Source of the DNA: Ditylenchus dipsaci
Taxonomy: Eukaryota; Nematoda; Chromadorea; Rhabditida; Anguinidae
NCBI GenBank assembly: GCA_004194705.1
Contig: SADC01000093.1
Location: 183,705-247,704, forward strand
DNA: 64,000 bases
Direction of reading: 5' to 3'
The notes under the pieces: model-generated
Told to the model about the DNA's origin: nothing
Database searches by the model: none
Seen by the model: only the letters and a program-made list of their open reading frames with translations
Shown: one piece after another, positions 12,601 through 21,246 of the stretch
Numbering within the stretch: the stretch's first letter is position 1
Layout of the letters: each line of letters starts with the position of its first letter
Translations under genes and position numbers: made by a program

Positions 12601-15600
12601 CAGAAATTCTTCTCACCTCAACACATCCGGAGCCAAATGTTCAATTTTGTCAATGTGGGTGGCGACTAGCCACACCACACAGGATCTAGCAGTGGGCGCT
12701 TTCACACTTTCAATAAGTTTGACCACTCTTTGAGCAGTGGTAGTGGAGCATCCTCCTACAAAATAGATAATTACTTCAGCTAAAAAAAGATAACTTCTAA
12801 AGTCAATAAACCAACATGTAGAAGTCGTTTGAGCACTACTACAGCTGAGCATACAATACTCTCCTTTGAACTGGAGATCAGATTAATCAAGCAGGTCAGG
12901 CAGGAATCAGCAGCACTCTCCACTTGCAAAGCACACCTTCCAATGGCTTCAATAGCATATCCAGCCAGTCCTGCATTTGGAGATAAGCCTGAAGAAGTTG
13001 AATTAATCTTAATCAATACAAAAATTAAGAGAAATGTTTACCTGAAGCTCGCGAATCACTAACTGCACATTAGACTCGGAGACAAGACTGTAAGAACTTG
13101 TAGTTTGAGCTGTTTGACGTGGATTGTGTCGGAGCTTCGGACAAAAAAACTTTGAGAAATGGCTCGAATAGGTTCTGAAAATGTTTTAATATAAGTATCT
13201 ACAAATTCAAACTGATATTTTACCAATGACGAAGCTACGAAAACACTTAAAATAATTGATACTAAAAACTCACCTTACTAATGGCAAAAATCTGCTCCTC
13301 GACCATATTCCTTGAGGCGCAGATCGTAGCGATATTAACCAATATCACATATTGCACCTATAATTACATATGATCTTTACAAATTCTCAGCAAAAATTAC
13401 CAACAACAACCTCATTAGGACCACGCAACAGACGAACCAGTGATTTCGCACTAAAATGTGCAAAATTGATGTAATTATTATATGTGAAATCTAATTACCT
13501 ATAGATAGCTGTGAATTTGGAGCAATATAATACAACAGCTGAGCAACAGCCATGACCACCGCGCAATTCCTGCTTTGCAGGAGTGGTTTAGCCGAGAATA
13601 TCAACAAGCTGTGATCAGGATCCAGCAATTGGTCATTGGACAGGGGTGAAGTGAATTGAGTGCGAGCATAGCGAGTCAACAGACCTATCATAACCACCTG
13701 ACCCCACTCGTCAACATCTGCGAGTGCCCGGCACAAGGGCGGAAGTGACGATGCAGCAAGTCCAGTCGATCAGGGCAAGTCTCTTCAAAAGCATGAACTG
13801 CACTTCCTAACACTAGTGTCCGTTTGTCAGCTGAAAATTTTCGGATCTTAAAAATATATTGAGGAGCAGAAATTGAGGAATAATCTTGATTAAAGGGGCA
13901 TGCCGTGCGTTTCAAAAAGTTAAGAGGGGACCAGCAATTTTTTTTTGAATCGTTCTATTTTTCACTCGTTTTGCTTCAAATCTAATATTAATGACCCTAT
14001 ACTACTTTTAAAAACTAGGCAGAAAACTTGAAAAATCTGAATGCATATGCATGTAAAACTTGATCGAGAAAGAAAAAGTGCTGGTCCCCGCTTTTCTCCG
14101 TGTCGGCACGGGCATACCCCTTTAACGACACTTGTTTCTCCTAAAGCAACTGGAAAACTACGCCCAATCGATTACTTTTAATTAATTAGTTCGATAAAAC
14201 CTTTAGACAATTTTCCCTGCTATAGACAAAACAAGGACTACAGGGTGATTCAAAATTGCGTTAACATTTAAACACAACCCCGCTGCGGCCCGTTTCCGAA
14301 TTTTTAGTGTCAAGCCCCGGAAACGTCCTCAATAAAGACATTATAAGACGGTGACAATAAACTTTATTCACTTCCGAGCACATCTCTCAGACAGAAATCA
14401 CAACAGCAAACGATAGAAAATGATAACTGTAACGGATTTGGCTCACTCAAAATGCCTTCCGCCAGCTTCAATGCACGCCTCAATTCTTTTTGGGAATCAT
14501 TCACAATGCATTCAAGAGTTGATTGTTGGATCTTGTTCCACTCGGATTGCAGAGCTTGTTTTAGCGATTCAATATTCGGATGAGGCTCCCGGCAGGCACG
14601 CTCCTCCAGTATTGACCACACCGAGTAATCTAATGGTTCAGGTCCGGGCTGCGCGGAGGCCGCTGATCTTTACTAATGAATCCAGGAGACAATCAAAAAA
14701 CAGGCGTGTCAAATAAAAACGAATAAGAAAAACTTAAATTGAACAAAAATTTTAAATTTGAAAATGTTAACGTAATTTTGAATCACCCTCTACTAAAATT
14801 ACAAACTAGACTACTTATTCGGAAAATCAGGTAAAAAGTGTTATGCTGGTCTATTTGGTTAGAAAAACTATAATTCCACCCACCTAGAAGGAAATCAATA
14901 CAGTCCAGAAGCTGAGGTTGAAGATCAGGATCCAATACAAACAATTTGGAATAGCATGGGCAGCCACTTTGCGAACATATGCACTCATATCTCTGACTGA
15001 CTCTTTGATGGCCAAACAACATTACTGGAGCGATCATCTGGACTCTGATGCTGGATAGAACTCTAAGTGCACTAGCCCGGATCAACTGGTTGGATCCTTG
15101 AGAGCTCGTTGGAAAGTGCTAATGGAAAGAAGGCCAGATCCTGCTGCTCTTCGGCATAGCGAACCAAATAAACATATACCAATTTTTTGAGCTGAAGTAA
15201 TTGAAAGGTAAGTTAACTATGAATATTAAATGTAAATAAGTCATTGAATAGCCATTTACCTCCAAGTTCTTGACTGCAACATTCTTGACTACAGCTGGAA
15301 ATAGCTCAGACACATCCTTTCCTCGGCAACCATCTGAAAAAAAATATAAATAGTCAGCTGGAACAACTGTGAATTAGTTCTAACTCACGTTGATAATACG
15401 TTTCATAGCATCCATTTTGATGTCTCTCTACTGCTATCTAGCATTAGTTTGAGATCAGCAAACTTGCTAAAATTATTCATTTCGAAAGTGAAAAGAGTGA
15501 AAAAGCAGCAAAGTACGTTTTATTGTCCAACATGGTTCCTCCCTCCGCTATCTCAATCTCTGGACTTGCTGAATACATTCAATACCAACGGTTAAAAAAG

Positions 15601-15641
15601 ATCGACTAAAATTTTTTACCCAAACCTTCAGCGTACGACAT
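616..15641 (-). CDS. AP3B1: AP-3 adaptor complex beta subunit (multi-exon gene)
   Basis: Large beta-adaptin of AP-3, the coat adaptor that sorts cargo from endosomes/Golgi to lysosome-related organelles. I read 15 exons on the minus strand: 15641-15626, 15568-15517, 15466-15389, 15333-15260, 15191-14884, 13830-13499, 13450-13411, 13357-13274, 13174-13042, 12988-12816, 12755-12617, 4701-4216, 2740-2497, 1539-1192 and 1042-697. They total about 2.85 kb (~950 codons); the human protein is ~1,090 aa. The order matches AP3B: N-terminal helical trunk, acidic/serine-rich hinge, C-terminal domain. The C-terminal end is unclear: splicing after 697 gives a stop at 635-637, reading through gives one near 616. 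Several exons change frame once (for example near 13740 and 4400). I attribute this to missing bases, because protein similarity continues on both sides. The paralogue suffix (AP3B1/AP3B2) follows vertebrate naming only. Confidence 0.9.
697..1539 (-). CDS. AP3B1: AP3B C-terminal exons
   Basis: Two exons. 1539-1192 encodes the motif [12 protein letters not shown], like the conserved LLDLDDF of AP3B, then [20 protein letters not shown] and [17 protein letters not shown], a beta-sandwich-like stretch. 1042-697 reads [38 protein letters not shown], and [20 protein letters not shown], matching the end of AP3B (the human counterpart has GxxxxFKKEQGxLxGMNE). The intron between is 149 bp. After 697 a candidate intron runs to 644. 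The last ~50 residues known from other animals are not clearly present. Confidence 0.82.
1540..2496 (-). other. AP3B intron, no element delimited
   Basis: Intron between the C-terminal exons and the hinge exon. It contains no open frame with family similarity. I see only AT-rich sequence; cgaaaaat-type runs and a pair of inverted segments around 1730-1980 (acgggata and its partner) suggest an old palindromic repeat, but I could not define ends. Confidence 0.3.
2497..2740 (-). CDS. AP3B1: AP3B acidic/serine-lysine hinge exon
   Basis: Minus-strand reading starts with an almost unbroken run of Asp and Glu ([19 protein letters not shown]), then [16 protein letters not shown] and, after a frame change, [19 protein letters not shown] and [22 protein letters not shown]-3 beta subunits have such a long acidic, Ser/Lys-rich linker between trunk and C-terminal domain. 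Splice sites are good: acceptor ctttcag at 2747-2741 and donor gtaagc at 2496. A 123-codon plus-strand ORF over the same bases is its shadow. Confidence 0.8.
2741..4215 (-). other. AP3B intron with small pogo-like MITE
   Basis: A 1.48-kb intron. Apart from the 84-bp palindrome at 3666-3749 (listed separately) it has tandem gtaggtaggtgg-type repeats around 3105-3170 (ggtagggtaggtaggtggtc) and a cctaagcctaagc stretch near 3180-3210. No coding evidence. Confidence 0.4.
3666..3749. mobile_element. 84-bp pogo/Tigger-like MITE
   Basis: Palindrome with ends aagtcgaacctcgatataac and gttatatcgaggttcgactg, flanked by TA on both sides. The consensus cagtcgaacctcgataa end recurs at 21.3, 26, 28.3 and 31.6 kb, defining a family here. 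Confidence 0.75.
4216..4701 (-). CDS. AP3B1: AP3B exon: end of trunk and start of acidic hinge
   Basis: A single 486-bp exon reading [37 protein letters not shown], then in a second frame [40 protein letters not shown], and in a third frame [20 protein letters not shown], ending in an acidic run ([11 protein letters not shown]) that opens the hinge. The order matches the AP3B family closely. The two frame changes look like single-base losses. The exon is isolated: its upstream neighbour lies 7.9 kb away across the repeat-filled intron 4702-12616. Confidence 0.85.
4897..5132. mobile_element. Mariner-like MITE
   Basis: Ends cagggtgcgccaaaagtcct and tggtttgctgcaccctg, TA on both flanks (4895-4896, 5133-5134). 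The region 5425-5640 carries an inverted second copy of most of it (gtgcagcaaaccaattaaac ... ttaggtttggacataaaaat-like), so 4.9-5.64 kb forms one larger palindrome around a ~290-bp spacer. Confidence 0.65.
6282..6457. mobile_element. 176-bp hAT MITE
   Basis: Starts cagtgatgtata, ends tagatcactg, flanked by exact gatgcaac (6274-6281 and 6458-6465). The interior consists of ggctctggctc/gagccagagc repeats in opposite orientations, giving a strong hairpin. No coding capacity. Confidence 0.85.
7074..7251. mobile_element. Palindromic MITE (family with 40.7-kb copy)
   Basis: Arms aaggaccatggtttttgcgc and gcgcaaaaaccatggtcctt enclose inverted ttcaaat/ggcggggac and actgtactc...gagtacagt segments. A second copy with the same architecture is at 40697-40890. 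Confidence 0.75.
7381..8322. mobile_element. PIF/Harbinger-like MITE with TAA duplication
   Basis: Ends caagggagggaccctgaccg and cagtcagggtccctcccttg are inverted, flanked by TAA (7378-7380, 8323-8325). The empty site gtctaaggtatg can be read in the sister module at ~12085-12100. It contains an inner palindrome 7491-8060 (ctttagttcc ... ggggactaaag). Confidence 0.78.
8424..8935. mobile_element. gttcacaatg-ended palindromic MITE
   Basis: Left tatgttcacaatgaatccga, right attgtgaacatc... with gcatgcggtgcggatgcgg repeats near both ends and one internal gttcacaatgcatccgcac. It sits where the foldback module would read cttaccttagacatgattcc. Exact ends uncertain. Confidence 0.55.
9313..9471. mobile_element. 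CCGTATT-type MITE
   Basis: Left ccgtacttcctctaatataa, right cttctattagaggaaatacg, TA at both flanks. One of at least six copies in the window with ends ccgtattt(c/a)ctctaa, whose interiors share a cgaaatctcgaaatt-type core. Confidence 0.65.
9536..10617. mobile_element. Old hAT-like element
   Basis: Left tagagttgggcaatgatcat, right gcccgggcataagacaaccct, with gcccg-rich subterminal repeats at both ends. Flanks aaactaac and gaaataac match at 6 of 8 bases. A CCGTATT MITE (10152-10383) is nested inside. A 77-codon minus-strand open frame (9949-9716) has no convincing similarity. Confidence 0.55.
10152..10383. mobile_element. CCGTATT-type MITE nested in hAT
   Basis: Left taccgtatttactctaataa, right ttactagagtaaacacggt; arms contain inverted gcgcccctttt/ aaaggggcgc and tttcgaaaactttt segments. 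No coding content. Confidence 0.65.
10709..11138. mobile_element. 430-bp near-perfect palindrome flanked by TTAA
   Basis: ggcacgttcacaatgagtgt at the left is repeated inverted at the right (acactcattgtgaacgtgcc), and the arms (~200 bp each) stay nearly identical to a centre around 10925. TTAA precedes (10705-10708) and follows (11139-11142), the duplication made by piggyBac transposases. Non-autonomous. Confidence 0.82.
11283..11694. repeat. CCGTATT-family remnant with inserted palindrome
   Basis: Carries family-specific tttacaaagctgtttattgc and gttttcttaaccact at the left and gttagagaaaatacgg at the right. Inside, 11391-11565 holds inverted caagcaccccactcgag / ctcgagtgggtgcttgttct arms, an insertion into the MITE. 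Confidence 0.5.
11695..12598. mobile_element. Foldback element, copy C
   Basis: Left arm from ctatactatagaatccccac and right arm to gggatgggattctatagtgt are inverted over ~270 bp (share cgctagc, tcgtgaaggggaaag, gtttccgtgcctattcagag, cgatttttcggaaacc). The centre holds the family module with gcccctgcgcccccttcgag and gagatgcgcgcactcac. A possible duplication (ttttccag / acttccag) is imperfect. Confidence 0.7.
12617..15641 (-). CDS. AP3B1: AP3B N-terminal trunk exons 1-11
   Basis: A 16-bp first exon (ATG at 15641) and a 52-bp second exon join in frame to a third reading [12 protein letters not shown], the AP3B start of the adaptin trunk. Next come [54 protein letters not shown], the large exon 13830-13499 ([51 protein letters not shown]), a 40-bp exon ([14 protein letters not shown]), [17 protein letters not shown], an exon with a frame change giving [14 protein letters not shown], then [19 protein letters not shown] and [20 protein letters not shown]. 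These are the HEAT-like repeats of beta-adaptins, and the [17 protein letters not shown] stretch is diagnostic of AP-3 rather than AP-1/AP-2. Introns are 45-90 bp apart from the one at 13831-14883, which carries a mariner relic. Confidence 0.88.
14241..14790 (-). mobile_element. Deleted mariner element in AP3B intron
   Basis: Ends cagggtgattcaaaattgcg and cgtaattttgaatcaccctc, TA on both flanks (14239-14240, 14791-14792). Minus strand keeps the transposase C-terminus: RPPRSPDLN, then [20 protein letters not shown] and [20 protein letters not shown], the conserved SPDLNPxDYxxWSxLE region that holds the last catalytic Asp. The N-terminal two-thirds is missing, so it cannot encode an active enzyme. 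Confidence 0.82.
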
Positions 15642-16042
15642 TCTCATAATACAGGAAGTTATTCAACCAATATCTAAAAAGTAGAAGTGTAATATATATT
15701 TTTTTCCAGAAATGTCCAAGGTTAATAAAATGTGGAGTTATGAAGATTTATTGAGATGAGAAGACACTTTGTCAAAAGTCTTTGATAACAGAAGCAATTT
15801 GATGGATGCAATCGGTAAACTCTATATTGCAAAGCAAGCAGAAACGCTGTTATCGGTGTCACGAAAATTTTGATTTGAAGTGGTGGCAATGTGTCGCCAA
15901 GGAGACAACTTGACCCGTTTTGATTTCAGTTTCGCCATTTTCTCATCCCACCTTTTTCAAATTTTTTTTACGAACAAGAGTTAATTGGAGTTAACTTTCA
16001 GACAAATTCTTGACAAAGTAATGTGTGGCGAAATCCTGAATT
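15642..16042. promoter_or_regulatory. Divergent AP3B/UBA2 5' region
   Basis: The AP3B start codon (minus strand) is at 15641 and the first recognisable UBA2 codons begin near 16043, so the two genes must be transcribed apart from this ~400-bp interval. A possible UBA2 ATG lies at 15713, followed by MSKVNKMWSYEDLLR and a stop, so the true UBA2 first exon is unresolved. No TATA box or CpG-rich stretch stands out. The acceptor for the UBA2 exon is probably ctttcag at about 16003. Confidence 0.45.
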
Positions 16043-19000
16043 TCTGAAAGCATTGGAGTGCAAAGTTCTGGTCATTGGAGCTGGCGGCATAGGTTCGGAG
16101 CTGCTCAAGAATTGGCTCTCACTGGTTTCAACAACATCACTGTGGTATGGTTTTGAATGTCTCAAGTAATTTTTGTGATTATTACATCTGACTTTTTAGA
16201 TCGACCTGGACACCATCGACATAAGCAACCTAAATCGTCAATTTTGTTTCGCAAAGAACATGTGGCAAAGGAAAGGCCGAAGTGGCGTCAGCAGCCGTGA
16301 AAGCGATTTCTCCAGATGTTAACATTGACTTCTTTCATGAATCCATTTTCAAGTTAGCTGTCTTGCGATAAATTTCTTTGATATTCCGTGACATATCCCT
16401 CATTTTAGCGAAAAATTTGGCGTTTCCTTTTTCCAACAATTGCCATTGTGTTGAGTGCCCTGGACAATAAAGGTGAGTAAATTTATGTAATTAGATTATA
16501 TTTCCTTAGTCAATGATTTTGGCTTTAGGTGCACGAAGCCATGTGAATCGCCTGTGCTTGGTCTCAGGTGTGCCTCTGGTTGAAAGTGGATCTGCTGGCT
16601 ATTTGGGTCAGGTCAGTGTCATCATGAAGGGCAAATCTGAGTGCTATGACTGGTCAGTATTTTTGCCTTTTTGTTTTTATCTTTACTTGTTAAATTTTTA
16701 GCGTGCCGAAGAGCGGACAGAAGACATATCCAAACTGCACTATTCGAAATACTCCGTCTGAACCCATTCACTGCGTTGTCTGGGCCAAGGCCCTGTTCAA
16801 GTAATCAATAATTGGTGTTTTTGCTGTGAATATACAGGGTGTTTCGAGAAATTCGGCGATTTTAAAATGGTTATAAATTTTTTATTGGATTTTTGTGAAA
16901 TTCTCTTTTCGCCAATCCATTTCTCTCAACAACAATATTTCCATGGTATGTAAACAAAATCACGATTTTCGCTTGATCCCCTTTGTGGTTTGGGTCCTAT
17001 TCTTTAGATGGCCTCTGGAAGAGTAAGGCTTAAACCACAAGGGGACCGAGCAAAATCGTGATTATGACTTTATATAACAAAAATATATTTTCGGCGAGAT
17101 TAATCTATTGGCGAAAACAGAATTTCAAAAAACCTCCTATAAAAGAAGTTATGGCAATTTCAAAACCACCGAATTTCTTGAAACACCCTGTATATTTTTT
17201 ATCATTTTTACAGTCAGCTCTTTGGTGAGAAGGATCCTGATAATGACGTGGCCCCAGAAATAGACGATTCCAGCTCTGCGCAGAATTTACCAGGCTCATC
17301 GGAGAGCAAGCCTAATCGCATCGACACTCGAACGTTCGCTGAAAACAGCTATTATGATGCTGCTCTTCTCTTTAATAAAGTTTGTTGTTGTTTACATAGC
17401 CTGGGTTATTGTGACTTATTAATGTTTTTAGTTATTCCACGATGATGTTAACTATTTGTTGAAGATGGCGGACTTGTGGAAGGTATTGCTCTTTTATCTA
17501 TTTGAGATAACCGGTAATTTGTTTCAATTCTAGGAGCGAAAGAAGCCAACTGCTGTTCTTTTTGCAGACGTTACAGACGGAGGTAGGTATAGCGTCAGTT
17601 ATTTTCCTCTGTCTTGCGGTTTGTATGCGACCTTTGTAGTCAGCTTGCAAGAATTTTTGTGTAACAAGGATTTTTACAGATTTATTCCGACTATTATAGG
17701 CAGGGAGGCAGTCGCGAGCTAGCTCAAAATGTCTGCTGGGAGTGAATAAATGGGCGGAGTCTACGAAAATTCCATGCATCAGCTGTACGAGAAATATAAG
17801 TTGCTGCTAAAGACGATGGCATTCTATCTTGGGACAAGGTAAGCTGCAATATGATGTGGACAGCTGACGTTTTTCATATTTTAGGATGATGAACCATCTA
17901 TGAAATTTTGTTGCTGCATGTGCTAACATACGCTCTCATATCTTCAGCATAGCTTCTAAGTCATTGTTTGATGTGAAGTCCATGGCGGGCAACATAATTC
18001 CTGCAATCGCTACAACTAATGCATGTGTGGCTGGTATGATTGTGGTAGAAGCTTTGAAAATTGTTCGTGGTCAATTTGATAAGTCCAAGAATGTGAGATA
18101 CTTACTTATGTCTTGTCAAATTATCCCTAATGGTAAATGATTTAGGTGTTCATTGGTCGTGTTCCCAACCCTCGGGGAAAAATTCTGGTGATGAGCCGCC
18201 ATACAAGCCAAATCCGAAATGCTACGTTGCTCAGATAAGAGGGAGTCTTCGTCAAGCTGAACTTGGAGCAAATGCAAGTCAAGCAGTTCCGCAGTAAAAT
18301 TCTCCTCGACACTCTCAACATGCTCTCACCTGATGTCACTGATCTATTTAGCCAGCGTGTTTATTTCCAGTGAGGAGGGTGAAACGGATGGTATGTTTCT
18401 TATAATTAATGGGTATACAGCTAAACCTCAGTGCAACGAGATCCCAAAGCGCGTTCTTGCTTAAGGTCCGACTATTTTTTTACCTAGATTTTGTCTCGTT
18501 CTGAACTTAATTCGTCAGCCAACCATTCCATATTTTTACGGTGATCTATATGAAGTGCAACATCTTCGTACGCTCTCTTTCATAGCAAATCTAATTTTCT
18601 TGAAATATGGTTGTATATCGAATTTAGCTGTTTTGTATCAATATTGTTTGTTCAAAAAGTTAATTGGCGTGTTTGGGATCCTTGCTATTTGTGAACTAGA
18701 CTCACGATTTGTCCGTGACGAATCAGATTTGGAAAGGACTGGCAAAATATATGTAAAAATTAGTCAGACTCTATGTTGAAACAGTTTTTTGGGGTCTCGT
18801 TGTACCGATTTCTACTTTATTGTTTTGGTCATTATAGGCTTGATGGACTTTACGCTTTCTAAACTTGTGTGCAAAACGGTGAGCATCACTTTTGTAAAAG
18901 GATATGGATGGAAACAAATCTTGTAGTTGCAGATTAAACAAAATAATAAATATTTTATAGGTTTCGCGTGTAATTTTATATTACTAAAATTACAACTAAC

Positions 19001-19722
19001 GTTTCATTCTAAATTTAGAAACAGGGTTGTTGACTCAAATGTTCGATTTCGAATATCCACTTGACTCAAATATTCGACAACCCTATTTAAAAAGATTTTC
19101 TAAGAGTTGTTATACATTATAAATTATCGAAACTGTATCGGAATTACCAACTAAACAGATTGTTTCGAAACATCCTAATATCATGGCAGTCATTTGTACA
19201 CTACAGTGTTGTACTTACTGTGTTGATTTTTTAAATTCTCATTATATAATTTTATTTAGGAACTCAGTTTGACTGTGATGACTTCGTTCAGCAGCTAGAA
19301 TTCAAGGTCATTGTCTTCCACTCGGCTGACTTGGAGGTGGGAATTTGAAGTTATCGAGACTCTCTAACATTAACGTCGAATGTGATTCAGGCGGATGATT
19401 TTGAGATTCTTTCCAATAACACTGTGGCAAAGCCTGAACAAGAAGTTGTCCAAAAAACAACCTAATGGAAATGAGGCTGAGCCTGCTACATATAAGATGG
19501 GTGAGGTTTCTTTAGACAACAAGATGAATGGTATATCAGAGGCTGCTAGCGGGATGGTTCTACCGTGGTGGAAGTCGACACAAGGCGTACCCCAGGTTTG
19601 TATTTATAAAACTTGTTTAAAATTCGACCCATCTGTTTATTAGATGAACTGAAAGAAAGCGTCGTTCGAGCTTTGAGGATGGTCGTGTCTCTCCGTCCCC
19701 CAAGCGATCTCACGTTGAATGA
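16043..19722 (+). CDS. UBA2: SUMO-activating enzyme subunit 2 (UBA2)
   Basis: Catalytic half of the heterodimeric SUMO E1 (partner SAE1). It adenylates SUMO and takes it as a thioester on a cysteine before transfer to UBC9, mainly in the nucleus. Exons: ~16043-16144, 16200-16352, 16409-16472, 16529-16652, 16702-16800, 17214-17379, 17432-17482, 17534-17582, ~17740-17838, 17885-18092, 18146-18390, 19260-19336, 19391-19595, 19644-19722. Landmarks: nucleotide-binding [50 protein letters not shown], catalytic Cys in [15 protein letters not shown] (codon 16736-16738), [23 protein letters not shown]-domain [10 protein letters not shown], and a basic C-terminus [10 protein letters not shown] before TGA at 19720-19722. 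About 575 codons were found; human UBA2 has 640. Frame breaks occur at 16110, 16240-16265, 16435, 17775 and 19460, several at shortened homopolymers. The 5' end is not resolved. Confidence 0.9.
16835..17190. mobile_element. Mariner-like MITE in UBA2 intron 5
   Basis: Inverted ends cagggtgtttcgagaaattc (16835) and gaatttcttgaaacaccctg (to 17190), flanked by TA on both sides (16833-16834, 17191-17192), as for Tc1/mariner insertions. It is 356 bp with no transposase. A related element with cagcgtgtttcaagaaatcc ends lies at 61.66 kb; both share an inner fcgcttg...tggttt...ggtcct segment. Confidence 0.75.
18391..19259 (+). other. UBA2 intron 11 with tiny hAT remnant
   Basis: An 869-bp intron, by far the largest within UBA2. 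At 19022-19085 it contains a 64-bp piece with ends cagggttgttgactcaaatg and tcaaatattcgacaaccct, flanked by tttagaaa (19014-19021) and tttaaaaa (19086-19093), a 7-of-8 match as expected for an old hAT target duplication. The 18555-18779 open frame shows no family similarity. Confidence 0.6.
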
Positions 19723-20068
19723 ATTATTCCAAGTTGTCTCATGCATTTTCTGTTGATTGTTGTATCTGTTGAACACGTGCAAATCTCATAAAGTCGTACA
19801 TTCATTTTAATTTTTATACCATTGTAGTAAGTTCGCTGGGTTCTGGACGTTTCTCACCTTTAGCATATGCGAGAGAACAATATTTTTTCATCAATTGCTT
19901 TATTATTTTTCAAAAATAGTTCCATGTTAGTGAACTAGCCTCATCAAATTGGCAAAGGTGAGAAATGTCTGGCGGTCAGTCTGCTGTGCCATTATGAATT
20001 TGGCTTAACTCACAATTCTGAAGTGCGGAGTGGAAGGATTATAAAGTTTTGAATTTTTGACTTAAAAC
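19723..20068 (+). promoter_or_regulatory. UBA2-TBCD intergenic interval
   Basis: Only ~346 bp separate the UBA2 stop from the TBCD start on the same strand, so the UBA2 3' end and TBCD promoter must share it. No canonical aataaa is close to the UBA2 stop. It is AT-rich with no inserted element, unlike the flanking introns. Confidence 0.5.
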
Positions 20069-21246
20069 ATGGATGTAATCGGATGCACGCCAATACAGTT
20101 AGAAAAAGGTCATGTTAAAGAAATGCGTCATCTTATTCAAAATTTGACTCTAGCAGCGGAAACAAGTGCTACAAATGAAGTAGAATTCAATTCATTGCAT
20201 TAGCATGGTCGTTTTATTTATGTGATAATTTGTAGAGGAACCTTGAGCGGTTTGAGAAGCTCGTGATGCTTTACTCAGATGAGCCTCAACTACTAGATCC
20301 AATTCTAAGAGAGGCGGTGGACTCATTGTTGCCTTTCATTAGCTGGCCCAATGATTCGAAAACACTCTTTTCAATTCTTTCATTGGCTGCTCTCAGTCGA
20401 CTTCGTGTGGTCACAAGGACTCGTGGCTACAAAGTTATGATCAGAATGCTTCCGCACGAGGTTAATTCCTAATTTCTTAGAAAATAATAATTCTATAAAC
20501 TCATCTCACAGGTGACCCATCTCAACCACATTCTTCTCTGTTTGGAGTATTACGCTCAAAAAGCCAGTCAACCATGTTGTACTGGTGACGGAGACCGTCG
20601 AACAATATTCATGCTGACTGTATGGCTGTTGATCATCTGCAAGAATCCATTCAGCTTAGCTAAATTCGATTCTTCATCTGGACAAGAAAAACCTATAGCT
20701 GAGAGAATTGTGGATTGCATGAGCACGTTGCAGAACCATAACATTCCTCAGGGCGAACTGGTTAGGTTAAAGATAAAATAATTTACCGTATATTCTCGAT
20801 TAGAAGGCCCCTCTCTAATAGAAGGCCCTCTCTATTAGAAGGCCCCCTGAGGACCTATATATCAGCCTAGAAAAAGAAATTCGCAAATCTGTTTTTCGCG
20901 TTTTCTTAGTTAACACGAGCTTACCTGATTCCACTTTTAAAATTTTGGTTGAGCACGCAAAAATCTCAAATCGACCCAAATTTTTTCCGACTTTTTTAGG
21001 GTTGAAAAATAGAAGGCCCGGGCTTCTAATAGAGAATATACGGTATCGGTTTTTATGGTTAGAGCTTTTTTAGAAAGTGGTCTCTACTTTGTTAGCTCAA
21101 ATATTAACTAGAACGAAGACAACTCTATTGTGCTCAGACCTAGAATTAGTGAATATTTTGAAGTTCTTAGGAAATTTGATAGTGAGACAGATGGAGGCAG
21201 TGTGCTGATCACCAATCTAAGGATTTTGATTTCACTGTTCAAATGG
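20069..21246 (+). CDS. TBCD: TBCD exons 1-4
   Basis: Start ATG at 20069 (MDVIGCTPIQLEKGHVKEM) opens a 37-codon exon. Exon 2 reads LYSDEPQLLDPILREAVDSL and LRVVTRTRGYKVMIRMLPHE, the strongest N-terminal TBCD signature. Exon 3 reads HLNHILLCLEYYAQKASQ and TVWLLIICKNPFSLAKFDSS. Exon 4 (from 21074) reads VVSTLLAQILTRTKTTLLCS, LELVNILKFLGN and then, one frame over, SVLITNLRILISLFKW, which joins exon 5's GKRKEMRPYG exactly where human TBCD has FKHGKRED. A CCGTATT-type MITE (20786-21043) fills intron 3. Confidence 0.88.

Larger units (their letters stand above)
4702..12616 (-). other. 7.9-kb repeat-filled intron of AP3B
   Basis: This intron separates two AP3B exons that are adjacent in the protein ([19 protein letters not shown] on one side, [16 protein letters not shown] on the other). 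It holds, in order: mariner-like inverted copies (4.9-5.6 kb), a 176-bp hAT MITE (6.3 kb), a palindromic MITE (7.07 kb), a foldback element with two insertions (7.26-9.06 kb), CCGTATT-type MITEs, an old hAT (9.5-10.6 kb), a TTAA-flanked palindrome (10.7-11.1 kb) and another foldback element (11.7-12.6 kb). No host coding sequence was found in it. Confidence 0.8.

Noticed and set aside
16043..19722. UBA3 (NEDD8 E1) or UBA1 instead of UBA2
   Set aside because: The adenylation motifs are shared by all E1s, but [13 protein letters not shown] and the [12 protein letters not shown] region are UBA2-specific, and the [15 protein letters not shown] block matches UBA2.
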